Assembly (NCBI RefSeq): GCF_010183535.1
Contig: NC_071331.1
Coordinates: 12,462,001 to 12,526,000, forward strand
Length of the DNA: 64,000 nucleotides
Reading direction: 5' to 3'
Source: Caenorhabditis remanei
Lineage: Eukaryota > Nematoda > Chromadorea > Rhabditida > Rhabditidae
In this document: in pieces, positions 8,798 through 20,300 of the stretch
Layout of the letters: each line of letters opens with the position of its first letter
How positions within the stretch are numbered: position 1 is the first letter of the stretch
Program-made: the position numbers and the translations under genes
The notes under the pieces: model-generated
What the model saw: the letters and a program-made list of their open reading frames with translations, nothing else
What the model was told of the DNA's origin: nothing
Database searches by the model: none

Positions 8798-10869
8798 ATG
8801 TTTGAGCGACATTATGGACCATTGGAATGGGTTGACATCAAGACAGACGTCTGTCAGGTTACTGTAGAAGACTCTGGGAATATCAATTATGAGACTGAAA
8901 TTATCAAAAATGGTTCTGGCGGAGGGTATGTCTACATTTCTAACAACGTTTACCACCGTATCCTACAGATTCCAAACGCCGAAAACATTAATTCACGTAT
9001 GTTTCTTCAATTTCTTCACGCGATGAATCAGAAAAATAATCAAACAACCAAAAAACGTTCATTCTTATTATTTTGTTTTCTTTTCGGCGGCATATCAACA
9101 AGTGAAATGACTGAAATTCATAATGCCGAGGTGAGTGGAAGTACCATACGTAGATATCTTTTTCGAAAATAATCTGAAACTGAACACAACATTTCCATTT
9201 TCAGTTAACTCAAGAAGTAGTCATTGGATCAGTAGCAGCGTGGCTTGAACAGACAAATGACTCCATATTGAGCATTGAAGTCGCTTTTCAACGTGATCTC
9301 ACTCAAACTTCGAATCAGGATTTGTTCGTTTTTCATATATTTTTCTGTTTCAATACGGCTACTTGTTTTGTTACTTTTGATTCGTAGTTGGTTTTCCGCA
9401 CAATGTAGGAAATTTCAGAATTGCGACAACGAGAATTGATATACTGAAAGGGGAAGATTTCCGTCCAATGAACAGAGGTAAACATATGTGGAATGGTGAG
9501 GATCAGAAGATGATTGAAAAAATGCAAAGGAAGAGACCAGAAGTTAAACAGAAGGCAACGGTTGGATTGGTTAAAGGTGGGTTTAGAAATTTATTTGGGT
9601 TTTTGATTTGAAATCTAACAGTGAGAAAGTTATTGATGCGTTCCTGAACAACCATTGAGAAAATATTTCCAGAATCTGTTGAGAAGACGAAATCCAAATC
9701 CAAATCAATATCTAATGAACCTGAGAAAAAGAAAGGAGAAGATAAATCCAAGAAATGGTCGGATAAAGTTGAGAAGAAAGTTGCTGTGAAATGGGTGAGT
9801 GCTGAAAATTAGATATATATTTTGAACTTACTAAAACAAACACGCCTCACTCCAGGAAATTCCATCAGCCGAGTACTATCCAGTCCGATATGATGAGCGA
9901 ATCATTCGTAATCCAACTGCCAAGAAGCAATGCGCTGAATTACAAACTGCTCAAGAAGCTCCAGCAATTCGTGAGAGAGGAGATGCGAATGATCGTACGG
10001 ATCAAGATTGTCTCACTCATCCACGGGATTTGCATTCATCGGTATTTTTTAAATGTATATTTTCTTATTTAAATATTTGAACTTGTAGAAAGAATCACTG
10101 GCATCACAAGGATCAACTCAAAGAGATAGTTCACCAGAGAGAAAACAAGAAATGCCAGTAGAACCACCACCTGTGAAACCAATAGAAGAGATTGTTCCGG
10201 AGAAAATTCCAGAGAAAATTCCAGAAAAAGTTCCAGAAGAACCGAAAAAAGAAGAAGAGGTTAAGAAAGTGGAAGAAGTGAAGAAATTAGAAGAGGTGAA
10301 ACCGGAGGAACCGAAAAAAGAAGAGCCAAAGGTTGAAGAAGTCGTGAAGAAGTTAGAAGAGCCTCCGCCAAAGGTTGAAGAGATCAAGAAAGTAGAGGAA
10401 CTGAAGAAAGAAGAAGAAATTAAAAAGGAAGAACCACCGAAAAAAGAAGAAGAAGTTCTGAAGAAAGAAGAACCGAAAAAAGAGGATCCTCCTAAGCATA
10501 TAGAAGAAAAGAAAGAAGAAAAGAAGGAAGAAAAGAAGGAAGAACCGAAAAAGGATGAACCGAAAAAGGAGGATCCTCCTACAAAGATAGAAGAAAAGAA
10601 AGTAGTTGAGGAAAAGAAGGAAGTGACAAACAAAGAACCTCCGGTGGTGGTTGTTGAGGAGAAGAAACCGAAAAAGAAGATCCAGGTAAAACAAACTGTT
10701 TCAAAAGTGTTGTAATTGTTCTTCATCTAATATACTTCATCTTCAGATGAACGTGAAACGGTTTCCGGATATGGGAGATCTCACGATTCTATCGGAAAAC
10801 AATGGAATGGTCACCTTCAGTTGCTCGACGAGACATCGAAACAAGAAGGCGAAAAAGAGTGAAAAGTGA
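8798..10869 (+). CDS. Lys/Glu/Pro-repeat protein, about 490-520 aa
   Basis: Secure exons: 8798-8925, 9205-9323, 9419-9576, 9673-9794, 9856-10041, 10089-10685, 10747-10869. Between the first two, either 8969-8996 plus 9032-9130 (519 aa, needs a 35-nt intron) or 9103-9130 alone (486 aa) keeps frame; I cannot decide. The N-terminal part (MFERHYGPLEWVDIKTDVCQ..., VVIGSVAAWLEQTNDSILSI) looks folded. A basic linker rich in KSKS follows. About 190 residues of imperfect EEPKKEE, EKIPEKI and VKKVEEV repeats (10152-10680) come next, then a short C-terminal domain (NVKRFPDMGDLTILSENNGM) with a basic end. No signal peptide. The composition suggests a scaffold, cytoskeletal or sperm-type protein, but the family is unrecognised. 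One intron uses a poor donor (GTTCGT at 9324). Two introns hold piRNA cores. Confidence 0.7.
9345..9412 (+). ncRNA. candidate 21U-RNA, intron of repeat-protein gene
   Basis: Exact core at 9345-9352 (TTTTCTGTTTCAATACGG). TGGT places the U at 9392, 40 nt past the core; predicted RNA 9392-9412 (TTTTCCGCAC...). It lies wholly within the intron at 9324-9418, on the host's strand. Confidence 0.72.
10696..10703 (+). promoter_or_regulatory. Ruby-motif core, start not placed
   Basis: An exact CTGTTTCA lies in the last intron (10686-10746) of the repeat-protein gene. The nearest YRNT is too close (U at 10736, 33 nt) and the expected window runs into the last exon. It may be silent or fortuitous. Confidence 0.4.
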
Positions 10870-11486
10870 TTTATTTGTTGTAGAGAGAATGAAGATGTTT
10901 ACGCAAAAGTTTTAAAACAAACATATTTTGAAAAAAAATCTATATCCTAACCTGCATAATGAGAGGCGTCTTCTCAAAGATTCTTCATTAAAATGCGACT
11001 CTGAAATGGTTTTGAATGATGGAAAACAAATATCATTGTAATTCGCAAATTGAAACTTCAAATCTTCAGAAATTGTAACCGAAAAATTCGAAAATTAGAT
11101 GGGGAATTAGTGACAGCCGTCTGGCAGGTTTTATCTCTCGAATACAGAATAATATAATTGTTTCGAAAAGGATCTAATATTTGTTATCCCAGATTGAAAT
11201 TTTTTGAATCAGATTTTACGACTCACTCTTTTTTGGTTTCACTGTATTCACATATTTCTTTACTTATTTGTTTAAATCTTAATGTTTTTGTGGAGAATCA
11301 ATTTCGCTAATTGTCGACCGCGCTACTGGAATCTGTAATGGAAACGCGACGCAGCATAGTTCGTCTTCACATCTCACATCTGTCATTCCCGCCATTTACT
11401 ATTTTCGAAAAATATAGATCCACTCTCACTCTTCCCGTCTATAGTTATCTTGTTAGTCTTCTTCCTTTTCACTCACGAATTAGAAA
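10870..11486. other. intergenic, start of right duplication arm
   Basis: No gene is seen. The inverted-duplication homology begins near 11315 and includes the probable promoter of the gene at 11487. Conserved blocks shared with the left arm include TTCGTCTTCACATCTCACAT and CCCGCCATTTACTATTTTCG. Confidence 0.6.
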
Positions 11487-13055
11487 ATGAATCAGTCGAT
11501 TCTTTCTACTTCAAATCCAAAACTATCTAACTCAGTCCTTGAGAAAATTTATGAATTCTGGCAACGTAAGTGTTTATTTACCTAATCCTAATCCAAATTT
11601 ATTTATTTTTTAGAGCCAGAAAACTACAAACATGTTCCCGTGGAAATCGCTCTTGAATTATTCAATTCAAACAAAATTAAAATGAGAGAACTTGCGTGGT
11701 ATTTGGAGACAGGTTCAAATATTCCTGAGAACTTTGAGGACATTTGTAAAGAGCTTGTTGAGAAGCATTTCCCTCAACTTATTCATGAGAAAGAGGGAAT
11801 GGTGTATTACAATTGGTATGGATTTTTCCAATATTGTGTTTATGTCCAAGATGATGAGGATTACAATCAACAAGAAGAGGAGCATGAGAGGAAATTAAAG
11901 GAATATGAATCTCAGTTGACCGCAATGGAAATGATTTCGGCAGGAACCGAAATGGTTCAAAAGATTATTGAGAATAAGAGAGAATTGATGATGACGAATC
12001 CAAAGAAAGCACTGAAAATAGTGGAACCAGCGCAATGGATTATGTATAAGAGATTCAATGATATCGATCGATCCAAGTATCAAAAGGAATATATTCGACG
12101 ATTGAGTTCGAATGAAGAACCGCACAAGGCTCATTTCTTCGCTTTTGAAGAAGTTATGACAGCATTGTTGAAAAAACAACAACAAAATTCGGCGGAGAAG
12201 GGCAATAATAAATGCTCGAAGACGATTCCAAAAAAGGGTAAGTATCCCTTTTTACCATAGAAAACTTAATCGAGCAATTTTCTTTTCAGCAAAAACTATA
12301 AAGAAATCAGAAACTCCAGTGGACTTGAGTTTCCTGAAACCGTATCTTTCAAATGATGCAGTCAAGAGAGTTGAAGAGAGTGTTGGAAAGAACTCGATCA
12401 AAAAGGGAAAAGTCAAGAAACAGGAGAACAAGAACGAAGTGAACGAAGAAGTAAAAGAAGAAGAGAAGGCTTTGACTGTTCGTGATTTTCTGAAAATGAA
12501 AAAAGAATCAAGAAAGTCTTCAATGGATATACTGAAGAAAAACAGAGAGCAACCAGTTGAAGAGTTTGGTTCGAAAGTTAATATGGATTGTAACAATAGA
12601 AAAGAAAATATTCAAAACCAATAGTATAATTCTAAGAAAGAAACGGCATCAAAAAGAAATTTACAATTCCGTCCAGGAAATAATGCTCTGTTGAAATGCT
12701 GAAAATGCAGTCAGCTATCAAATCTGTCTGAATATTTCAAATTCGCCACCAATACTCGAGTGAACTTTTAAATTACCATTGAATTTACAGTTGTTGCATA
12801 ATATTGTTTTCTGTTTTTCTTTTCAACCTTATCTTGTCTGTCTGTGTGTCATAAACCTAAAAATAATAAATTAGAAATCTTCATTTTGTCTTGTTAGAAA
12901 TTAAAGGGGTTCTCTCTTCTCTTTTCCTCGTCAACACCGATTCAACTCGGCACACCACAACGCATCGACCACTTGTTGATCCACAAATTTTGCTAGTTCT
13001 GCAATCTTTTTATCAGCCATTTGATAGCATTGATCAGAAGTTCTTCCCTTCGGAA
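11315..13055. repeat. right arm of large inverted duplication
   Basis: It is the reverse complement of 5521-7165. It holds the right copy of the unknown gene (+) and the 3' end of the saposin gene (-), both complete here. It is therefore the probable source arm. It has about 100 nt (near 12565-12680) missing from the left arm. Confidence 0.9.
11487..12624 (+). CDS. unknown duplicated gene, right copy (345 aa)
   Basis: Exons 11487-11565, 11614-12237 and 12290-12624, all with standard sites. It starts MNQSILSTSNPKLSNSVLEK and is nearly identical to the left-arm copy through exon 2, with few substitutions (for example EEICK to EDICK and LLSSNED to RLSSNEE). The C-terminal exon ends KVNMDCNNRKENIQNQ, 13 residues longer than the other copy. 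The central acidic stretch (EEEHERKLKEYESQLTAMEM) should form a coiled coil. No recognised domain. Because it lies in the presumed source arm beside the complete saposin gene, it is probably the ancestral copy. Both copies staying open suggests either very recent duplication or selection. Confidence 0.85.
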
Positions 13056-14912
13056 GTGATGCACATGCCGTGTTGGCAAATGAGGTTATGTCTGTCTGGA
13101 AAGATATTGATTTTAAGTTTTGAAGAAGTCATCAAATTTTAAATAACTTACTTTTGAAGTGACTGCATAATTCTTCGCATTCTCCAACATTCGCTCACAG
13201 AATGCACATGTCAGACGTTTCTCATCCTGAAAACATTCATGTAAACAAAGATTTTTAAGATAGGATTCACTCACAACTTCTTCTTTTTCTGGAACTTTTT
13301 CTCTCGAAGTTTCGACAATTGTGTTACGAGAAACATATTTTGCTCGGAGAGGTGGTGGAATGAGAATCTGAAATGGAGAAATGGAATCAATATTTATTCA
13401 ATAAAAATGTCATTGTGATGCAGTTCATCTTTTCTAGCATTGGTGTAAACCGCTTCAACTTTATTTTGAAAATAATTATGGAATAAAAAAAGGAATGCAC
13501 ATTTGAAACGTTCAACCGATCCACTTGATTTTTGAAACAGAAAATTTCTTAAACCGGCTATCTGCATATCTACAGAATCTACAGATTCAAAAAGTAACTC
13601 AAACTTACTTCCAAAACATTCTTGTGTCCAATTCTATCCGTATGCTCTTCTCTTCTTTCTGGAATAACTGGAGGGGGAGGTGGTGGTCTTGGAGTTGTTG
13701 TGGTTGTTGCACGAGTCGTAGTCGTCGGGGGTACTGTAGTTGTTGTAGTACGTCTTCTTGTTGTTGTCGTTGGCAGTTCGATTTCTTCGATTTCTTCTTC
13801 TGGGTACTGTGTGGATGCTTCAATTGGTGGGAGGGGGCCGCCGACCTGGATCAAAACGGAATATTTACAAAACAAATCCGATTCTGATTATTGTGATCAC
13901 TGATTCAAAGTCAGTTTCAATATCAAACTTTTATAACTTGATATCTAATGAATTCCCCTTTCTGAAACTCACCGCAAACGGATTCGTCTCATCACAGAAA
14001 TTCATTCTCACACAAACATCTTTTGACGATAAATCGTAATTAATCGAGTAGTAGATCTCTGGAAGTGACGTCTCCACAAACGCGAAGCACTGCTCCTGTA
14101 AATTTTCCTAACATCGAGATTTCAAAATTCAGAATCTAAATTATTTGGGCACCTTGAAAACGGATGGAAGCACTCGACATTTCTCATAAAGTTGGTTTCG
14201 AAGCTGATTTTCAGAGAGTCCAACGCGATGTTTAGTTACGGAGAGTAGTTGAGTACACATGAAACAGCCGAGGTTCGAGGGAGTGTTGCCGTTGGGTGAT
14301 GGGGATGGTCTGGAATTTCATTATTACCGTTTCGAGTGGTTCTCAAGGTTTCGGAATTGTGTTCTGCCACAATGATTGAGGGTTTACATTCTCTTTCTCA
14401 CTGATTTTAAACGAATTTTCCGTCAATTTGACTTAAAATATCAATGACATTTCACAACGGATATACTAGTAAGGTTAATCTTGAAAAGAAATACGAGATC
14501 GAAATGTGCTATTCCAGATGAGGTTCGTAGGTGATTCGGCGTTTTTGTCCAAGCAGAAACACTAATGAATTCGACTACCAACACCCGATTTTTTTCGTCT
14601 CATTTCCAAAGAAATTCTAACTGTGTTGGTGGAAATAATATTCTCACTGTTTCAGAAATTACATTTCGGTATTCAAACTTCTAGTCGATCATTGGGCAAT
14701 AGATGCACGCGCCTTCAATTCTTCAAAAATTTTGAACACTTTGTGATTCAAGGAGGTTACTTTTTCTTAAACTTCAATCACTACACTGGTTGAATATCGG
14801 ATTCATTAATTTACCTCTGATTGACCACCGACTCTTCATTCCAGAAATACGTGAAAGTGACTTGAAACTGTTGTCCTAAAACGGCGAAAACTAATAGTAA
14901 ACTTACCCTCAT
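12931..14912 (-). CDS. secreted protein with two saposin-B domains, 315 aa
   Basis: Seven exons on the minus strand: 14912-14815, 14309-14153, 14095-13973, 13845-13609, 13367-13275, 13226-13152 and 13095-12931. A trans-splice-like TTTCAG lies 14 nt before the ATG. Residues 1-15 (MRVSLLLVFAVLGQQ) are a signal peptide. The first saposin-B domain is at about 46-125, starting LGCFMCTQLLSV, with the six-Cys pattern ending VCVRMNFC. A Thr/Arg/Pro linker follows (about 127-205, TTTTRRRTTTTTVPPTTTT then PRPPPPPPV), then a second saposin-B domain (about 240-315, TCAFCERML ... CASL ... CYQM ... LWCAELNRC). Saposin-B domains bind lipids and disturb or remodel membranes, in lysosomes or as secreted antimicrobial or lipid-transfer proteins. 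It resembles the nematode spp family. Its last exon was partly copied into the left duplication arm. Confidence 0.9.
13474..13540 (-). ncRNA. candidate 21U-RNA, saposin-gene intron
   Basis: Exact core on the minus strand at 13533-13540. CATT gives a U at 13494, 39 nt away; predicted RNA 13494 down to 13474 (TCCTTTTTTT...). It lies inside the intron 13368-13608, same strand as the host. Confidence 0.68.
14647..14713 (+). ncRNA. candidate 21U-RNA, antisense in saposin-gene intron 1
   Basis: Exact core at 14647-14654 (CTCACTGTTTCAGAAATTAC). CATT gives a U at 14693 (39 nt); predicted RNA 14693-14713 (TGGGCAATAG...). It lies antisense to the host, wholly intronic. Confidence 0.7.
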
Positions 14913-16023
14913 CCCAATATTATAATCTGAAATCAAATCAAAATTGAAATTTATTCGAAACAGAAGCCGAAATCAAAAATAAACAAGAAGACGAGTTGAA
15001 ATGAAAATAGTTTTATTATTGAAATTCGATGAGAACGCGGCACAGAAACAATTGAAAATAGGAGGAGTCTCTGCTTTCTTTTCCGATCCAAAATAAGAAT
15101 TCGTTTCTCTTTTTCTCTTTCTCTTTCTCCTCAAGCACTGTATTTGGTAAGAGAAGCTCGACGAGAGAGTACACAAATCGAGGAGACGCAGAGACTTGAG
15201 ATGTGCGAATTTGAGCACCCGAGATGAGAGTTTACACACTTATGATCTGTTGGGAGGGAACTCAATTGCCTTATTTCGCCACCTCCTCCTACTGTATTTG
15301 TACTATAATAATTGGAGGAAACGAATGAACAAAAGGAGAAATGAGAGAGAAAACGGGTTTGAGTCGTGAATTTCAATCAGTTTTTTGGTGTTATCCGTGT
15401 GGGAAACAAAGTGCAATGTGGGAGCATTTGGGAATAGATGGAAGAGCATTTGGAGATGAATCCGTGGGAGAATTGATAAAGTGACAGTTTCTGAGGATTT
15501 CACAGATTTTTACATCGAACTTCATAAGAGGGGAAGACGACAACGCGACATTTCAGAAACAAAAGTTAGGAATTTTAATTCAACTCTTGTTTTGACTCAA
15601 AGTAGATTTGTCAAAAAACCATGTTTCAATAAGTCCTGATATCCTTGCAATCTAATTTTCCAACACTTCTTTCTTAGTTCTTGAAACCCCGAAGTTTTCT
15701 AATTCAACCCTCATTTTTTTGATGCAAATCACGGGACAAAAAGTTAGTTCATCGCGTAATGCTCTTCTTGTTTTTTCTTAATACATTAACCATGGCACAA
15801 ATCGAATAAATTAGCATAATGCGTCCAGGAAGAAGACGACATTGGAAGAAGGAAAGTTTCTGGAAAAATAGGAGAAGAGGAAGGAGAAAAGAGATTTTTC
15901 TCTTTCCGGTTTTCCCCCTTCTTTAGATGTTTGTGATAACACGATTATACTTTTAGAGGGGGTTGGAGGAATGGATGCGTCGAGAAAGAGGCGGATATTT
16001 TCAGATTCTGAAAGTTATACTTT

Positions 16024-16092
16024 CTGTTTCAGATCTGGTAGAAATTATTCGTGGCAACTAGGATCTGTTAGTCGAAACTTGCTTTCTTTGAT
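16024..16092 (+). ncRNA. candidate 21U-RNA, intergenic
   Basis: Exact core at 16024-16031 (CTTTCTGTTTCAGATCTGG). Two YRNT starts fit: U at 16069 (38 nt, TGTT) and U at 16072 (41 nt, TAGT). Either gives one 21-mer within the interval shown. Confidence 0.68.
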
Positions 16093-16147
16093 GAAACTGC
16101 TGAGTAACAATATAAAACATCAATTTGCCTGCTAACTAAAAACAGAC

Positions 16148-16216
16148 CAATACCAAGACAGTCTTAAACTAAGGGTTTTAAATTCATCGAGTACATATTA
16201 CTATATTCTGAAACAG
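16148..16216 (-). ncRNA. candidate 21U-RNA, intergenic
   Basis: Minus-strand exact core at 16209-16216. TAGT gives a U at 16168 (41 nt). It converges with the plus-strand unit at 16024, leaving about 55 bp between predicted RNAs. Confidence 0.68.
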
Positions 16217-16621
16217 AGTCTATTCCTGCAAATCACAACTTTCAAAATCTCTTACCTCCTCTATCTTCTCTACTTTTTTCTTCCTTTTCCTTTACTTCAT
16301 CACTAATTCTCCTCAATTATCGTCTTGTTGCTCTTCTTTCCCTCTCTCCTGTCCATGTTTTTGTGATGTCCATTCCTACTAATTCCTTTCGTTTTTTCTC
16401 ACTTCACACCGAGTTGCTTTTGCAGAAAACACCTTTACTTCCTATGATACATCTCCATATATGTAGTTTGTAGTTTGGTGTATTAGAGTCATTTGTCCCG
16501 ATTATTGCTCGTATTGGGTTATGACAGTTATTTGTTATTCACTTCATCGCAAAAAATTTAAATTAAAAACGAATATGAGTCGGTGAATGTTTCATGTGAA
16601 TGGTGCCCTCATCAACAATTT

Positions 16622-16687
16622 ATTGGTGGATGGTTTATGAAATTAAAAATTGAAATTTTGGGAAAATAATTGGAAATTTTGAAACAG
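16622..16687 (-). ncRNA. candidate 21U-RNA, intergenic
   Basis: Minus-strand exact core at 16680-16687. TAAT gives a U at 16642 (38 nt); predicted RNA 16642 down to 16622. Confidence 0.66.
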
Positions 16688-16734
16688 AAAGTCGTGAAGA
16701 CATAAATTTTTTCAATCTCCCTAAAAGTAATTTA

Positions 16735-16801
16735 CTGTTCCAGAAGGGAGTCAAAAAGTTGACACGAGTAAGTTGAGCAATACATTTCTTGTTTTTGGTA
16801 A
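16735..16801 (+). ncRNA. candidate 21U-RNA with variant core
   Basis: The core CTGTTCCA (16735-16742) differs by one base but keeps the TTTACTGTT lead-in seen at the strong sites. CAAT gives a U at 16781 (39 nt). It is divergent from the minus-strand unit at 16680. Confidence 0.5.
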
Positions 16802-16981
16802 ATTGGTAAATTATTGGTTCCGGTTATTATTGGTTTTTTGATTTTCCAGAGTTCATGAATTTTCATTCCGACATCATATGACCGCAAAAAAGTCCCTACA
16901 CGAGAGAGCTCTGATGACCGCTCGGATGTTATTCAGAGTCTAATAAACAAGAGATATCAAGTCTTTAGAAAAACAAAATTA

Positions 16982-17049
16982 CTGTTTCACGGCTACCTCA
17001 TGAATCCCTTCAACGGCGAAATAGTCATTCCGCAACACTCTAAGTGAAA
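16982..17049 (+). ncRNA. candidate 21U-RNA, intergenic
   Basis: Exact core at 16982-16989 (TTACTGTTTCACGGC). CATT gives a U at 17029, exactly 40 nt away; predicted RNA 17029-17049. Confidence 0.72.
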
Positions 17050-17103
17050 CATTTTTCAAAATCTGTAATTTTCCTCCTCAAATTATGTCACTGCAGAAAG
17101 TTT

Positions 17104-17169
17104 CTGTTTCAGAATAAAACAAAATATTAAACTAAATTACAACAATAATAGGTAGTTAAACCCATAAAT
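17104..17169 (+). ncRNA. candidate 21U-RNA, intergenic
   Basis: Exact core at 17104-17111 (TTTCTGTTTCAGAAT). TAAT gives a U at 17149 (38 nt). It is the second of three same-strand cores within 290 bp. Confidence 0.68.
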
Positions 17170-17264
17170 TTTAAAAAAACTCTTTAAATTTGAATAATGT
17201 CCAAAGTTGAATTATATAAAAACTTTAAGTTTACCCACCATCAGAAGCCTATAATTTCTTACTA

Positions 17265-17333
17265 CTGTTTCAGAAGTACCGTATACCACTAGGTTAAGTT
17301 CTAACTATTCGCTTTGAACAATGAGGCAGTGTT
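17265..17333 (+). ncRNA. candidate 21U-RNA, intergenic
   Basis: Exact core at 17265-17272 (CTACTGTTTCAGAAGTACC). CGCT gives a U at 17313 (41 nt); an alternative U at 17309 is 37 nt away. It is the third of the same-strand trio. Confidence 0.68.
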
Positions 17334-20300
17334 TTTCTAATAAATTTCCATTCAAAAATCCTCAAACTTTGTTCCATTTTCCGTCTATTTTTTCACTTTT
17401 CTGTACAGAGATTGGTGTTGTTTTTTTGCCATCTGCACCCCCATTTTTCTCACTCTCTTCTTCTTCGTCGTCTGAAATAATTGTATAATTTTTCTCTCCT
17501 AAATCGCATTTTCCCATTCCTTTTTACTTCTGCGACAAGCTCAATGTTCACTTTTTTGGTCGTCTTTTTCTGGTTTTTTGTCATTTGTCTGCCCCCATTA
17601 TCATGGTCAAAGAAATTGAGATGAATAGAAAAAGAAACAAAAATAGAGTATGTGATATTGAAGATATTGAAGAAGAAAAAATAGAGGAAAAGTTGAAGAA
17701 ATTTGAATAGAAATTGGTGAAAAATGGGGCGAGAACAAGCTCGTTCCAACTTATCAATCATCGTTTTCCTTCTAGACATTTCTCATTTTTTCATCTCATC
17801 ATTTATCATTTTCATCTTCTTTCAACACTCTTTTGAGTGCTTCCCGAGAGAGAGACCTCCCTCTTGAGATGTTTCAAAGTACACAATATATATTCGCCTT
17901 TTTCTATTTTTTCTCCCCGAATTTTCACACCCTTTTTCCTTTTTTGTTAAGTTTTGTGTTTTGTAATTTTGATGTTATTGCTTCGAAAGTTCTAGTCAAT
18001 TTAGAATTCCTCCGAGATCAAAGAGTGTTCTGACTGCGTACTTCATAATCATCTAATGAGGTTGAATTTGGATAAAAGTACTCGGTTTCACAGTTGAAAC
18101 ACAAACTATGTCTATATCTGGAATACTGATTTGTAGAAGGTCTGGTGCACTCCAATAGGGTTGTTTCAAACGCTGTTAACTTTAGATAACGTCTCTCTGT
18201 TTTGAATTAGCGTTAAAATTATCAAGCGCTGATAGGTTTACATTTCGGGATTTTTTCTTTGGTTTCATCAGCAAAACAACTGTAATTTATAAATGTAAAC
18301 TATTATAGCTAGAACATTTTAGTTTAGTAAATCGTCAAATGATTTCAAATCGGATGACTATGTGACTTTAGCAAAGTAATTTTGCCTTTAGGTTTAATTT
18401 TCAAAGATGCATCGAAAGTGCTGCCAGATTACTCACGGTTTTCTATTTCTACTCATGGCCGATCCCGTGTCCGTTCTTGAAAAGATATAATTGTTATGGC
18501 CTACTGTGTTTTCTAAATTTCATTTCTTCAATATAAGAATCATAGATTCTGGATGAATTGATAACTCGAAATTATTCCTTCTTCCACTTATTTTATGAAT
18601 CTCTAGTGTCCATATTCAAAAAGTTCCAGAACTGTTCTAAAAATAATCCACTTTCACATCATAATCTGAGCCTCCCCATATCCTATTTTCAGATCAAAGA
18701 TTTGTCCGTTTCAGCTCTTCAAATCGGCTAATCTCATCTTCCTGACGATATCCGCTTTACTATTCCTCTCATTTTTCCCTCTTGTAGGTCAACTTGACAC
18801 TTTATTCTCGTTTCAGACAGTAATCTTACCTATGTTTTTCTTAGGTTATGAATCGTTATTTTTCCAGTTCCGAAACGAAATAATCTGATACCTTCTACTT
18901 CTTCTTTGTTCTTCCACTTCCTTCTTCGTATGCACACAAAAAGATGACCTCAGCAGTCCATCCAGTATTCTCTACTTTTTCTAGTTTCTGCTTCGAGAGT
19001 GAATCTATCCAAAAATTGGTACTGGATGAAGGAATGTGTCCGGAGAAAAAGTGGGGAATGGGGGCAGATTTCCGAGCGAATGACATTGAACAATAGAAGA
19101 GTCTTTCCCTTCGTTTTCCTTCATTGACCGCCTACTTGCTCAGCTTTTTTTCCAGCAGACATTATTATTAGTTGTTTTTTGATACATTAATGACCACATA
19201 TTTGTAAAGTAGGCTTATTCAATGTGTTACGGTTTCAGAAAAATTGAAATTCTGATGAGTATGGTTTCTATAGACAACATAAATTTTCCCGTTTCAGTTA
19301 AATAGGATATAACTGTATCTTCTTCTCCAATACTGCCACGTACAATTGTCAATGCATTCATATACTGTTAATCATAATTGGGTAAAACTTGAAAATCAGT
19401 GCAGATAAAATAGTTTTCAGTTTAAAAAAACTTTTAACGCTGGTTCTCAAGCAGCCTCACAGGTATCTTGTTACCTCTCTGAAGGTTTCAACTTTACCTC
19501 AGTGTTCTCACTTTTTCAGAGAATCTAAAAAGCACGATAGTCAAAACAGACAATTAGAACTGAGAGAAGAACTGGAAAATACAACGTTTCTATCGAAACG
19601 TCTGCTACCGGAGCCCATCCTCAAAACGTGCAAGCTTTAAGTTTCTCAAAATTCCAACCTTTGGGAACATCGGTTTCGAGAATGAGGGAATTGAAATTCC
19701 AGAAGCTGAACATATTCGGTGAAAACACAATTGCCTCTCATCATGCCTACGTTATAGAAATACTACGAATTGTAGTACACTTTTTTGATCCTTGTCTGAA
19801 ACATAACTTTTTCGAATCAATATGCTGAACATACAGTTTCTGTGACTCATGAAAAGTTGAATTTTAGATCTAACTATTGATGATTGAATAGGATTGAATA
19901 GGATATTTGAATAGGAAATCTTTCATCAACAGTATTGTCAGGTTTCGTCAGAAGCATACATAGTGACAGTCTCTATTGAACCGAAAACTGATAGGAATCG
20001 GATGAAAGAAAACTATCACGAACTGGATATTGTTGCTGTTTTCCTCTATTTTTCTCTTCAAGAAGGAGTAAAAAACACTCAAACTATCTCCTTCCATTTT
20101 CTTCTTTTTTCTCCTTCCTGAATGACTCTTCTACTTCCACTTTGGGTCATCTGGGTATGGAAGACACCCCTTCTCTTTCCCATTAAAAAAAGTGTCGAAT
20201 TTCCCTCCCCTTCTCTTCCTGGAGCAGGACATCGACGTCGTCAATCTGAAGTCTCCAGAAGGCCTTCACGCCTTCAGTTTTTTCTGTCGTCTCTTTTGGG

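Noticed and set aside
10118..10726. A 202-aa Ser/Phe/Thr-rich open frame on the minus strand
   Set aside because: It is the complement of the Lys/Glu/Pro repeat exon on the plus strand; GAA/AAG codons read backwards give Phe/Ser/Leu runs.
13525..14039. Plus-strand Val/Gly-rich and Ser/Arg-rich frames
   Set aside because: Complements of the Thr/Arg/Pro linker exon of the saposin gene.
17450..17779. A 109-aa minus-strand frame with many Phe and Arg
   Set aside because: Pyrimidine-rich low-complexity DNA, no splice sites, no conserved motif.
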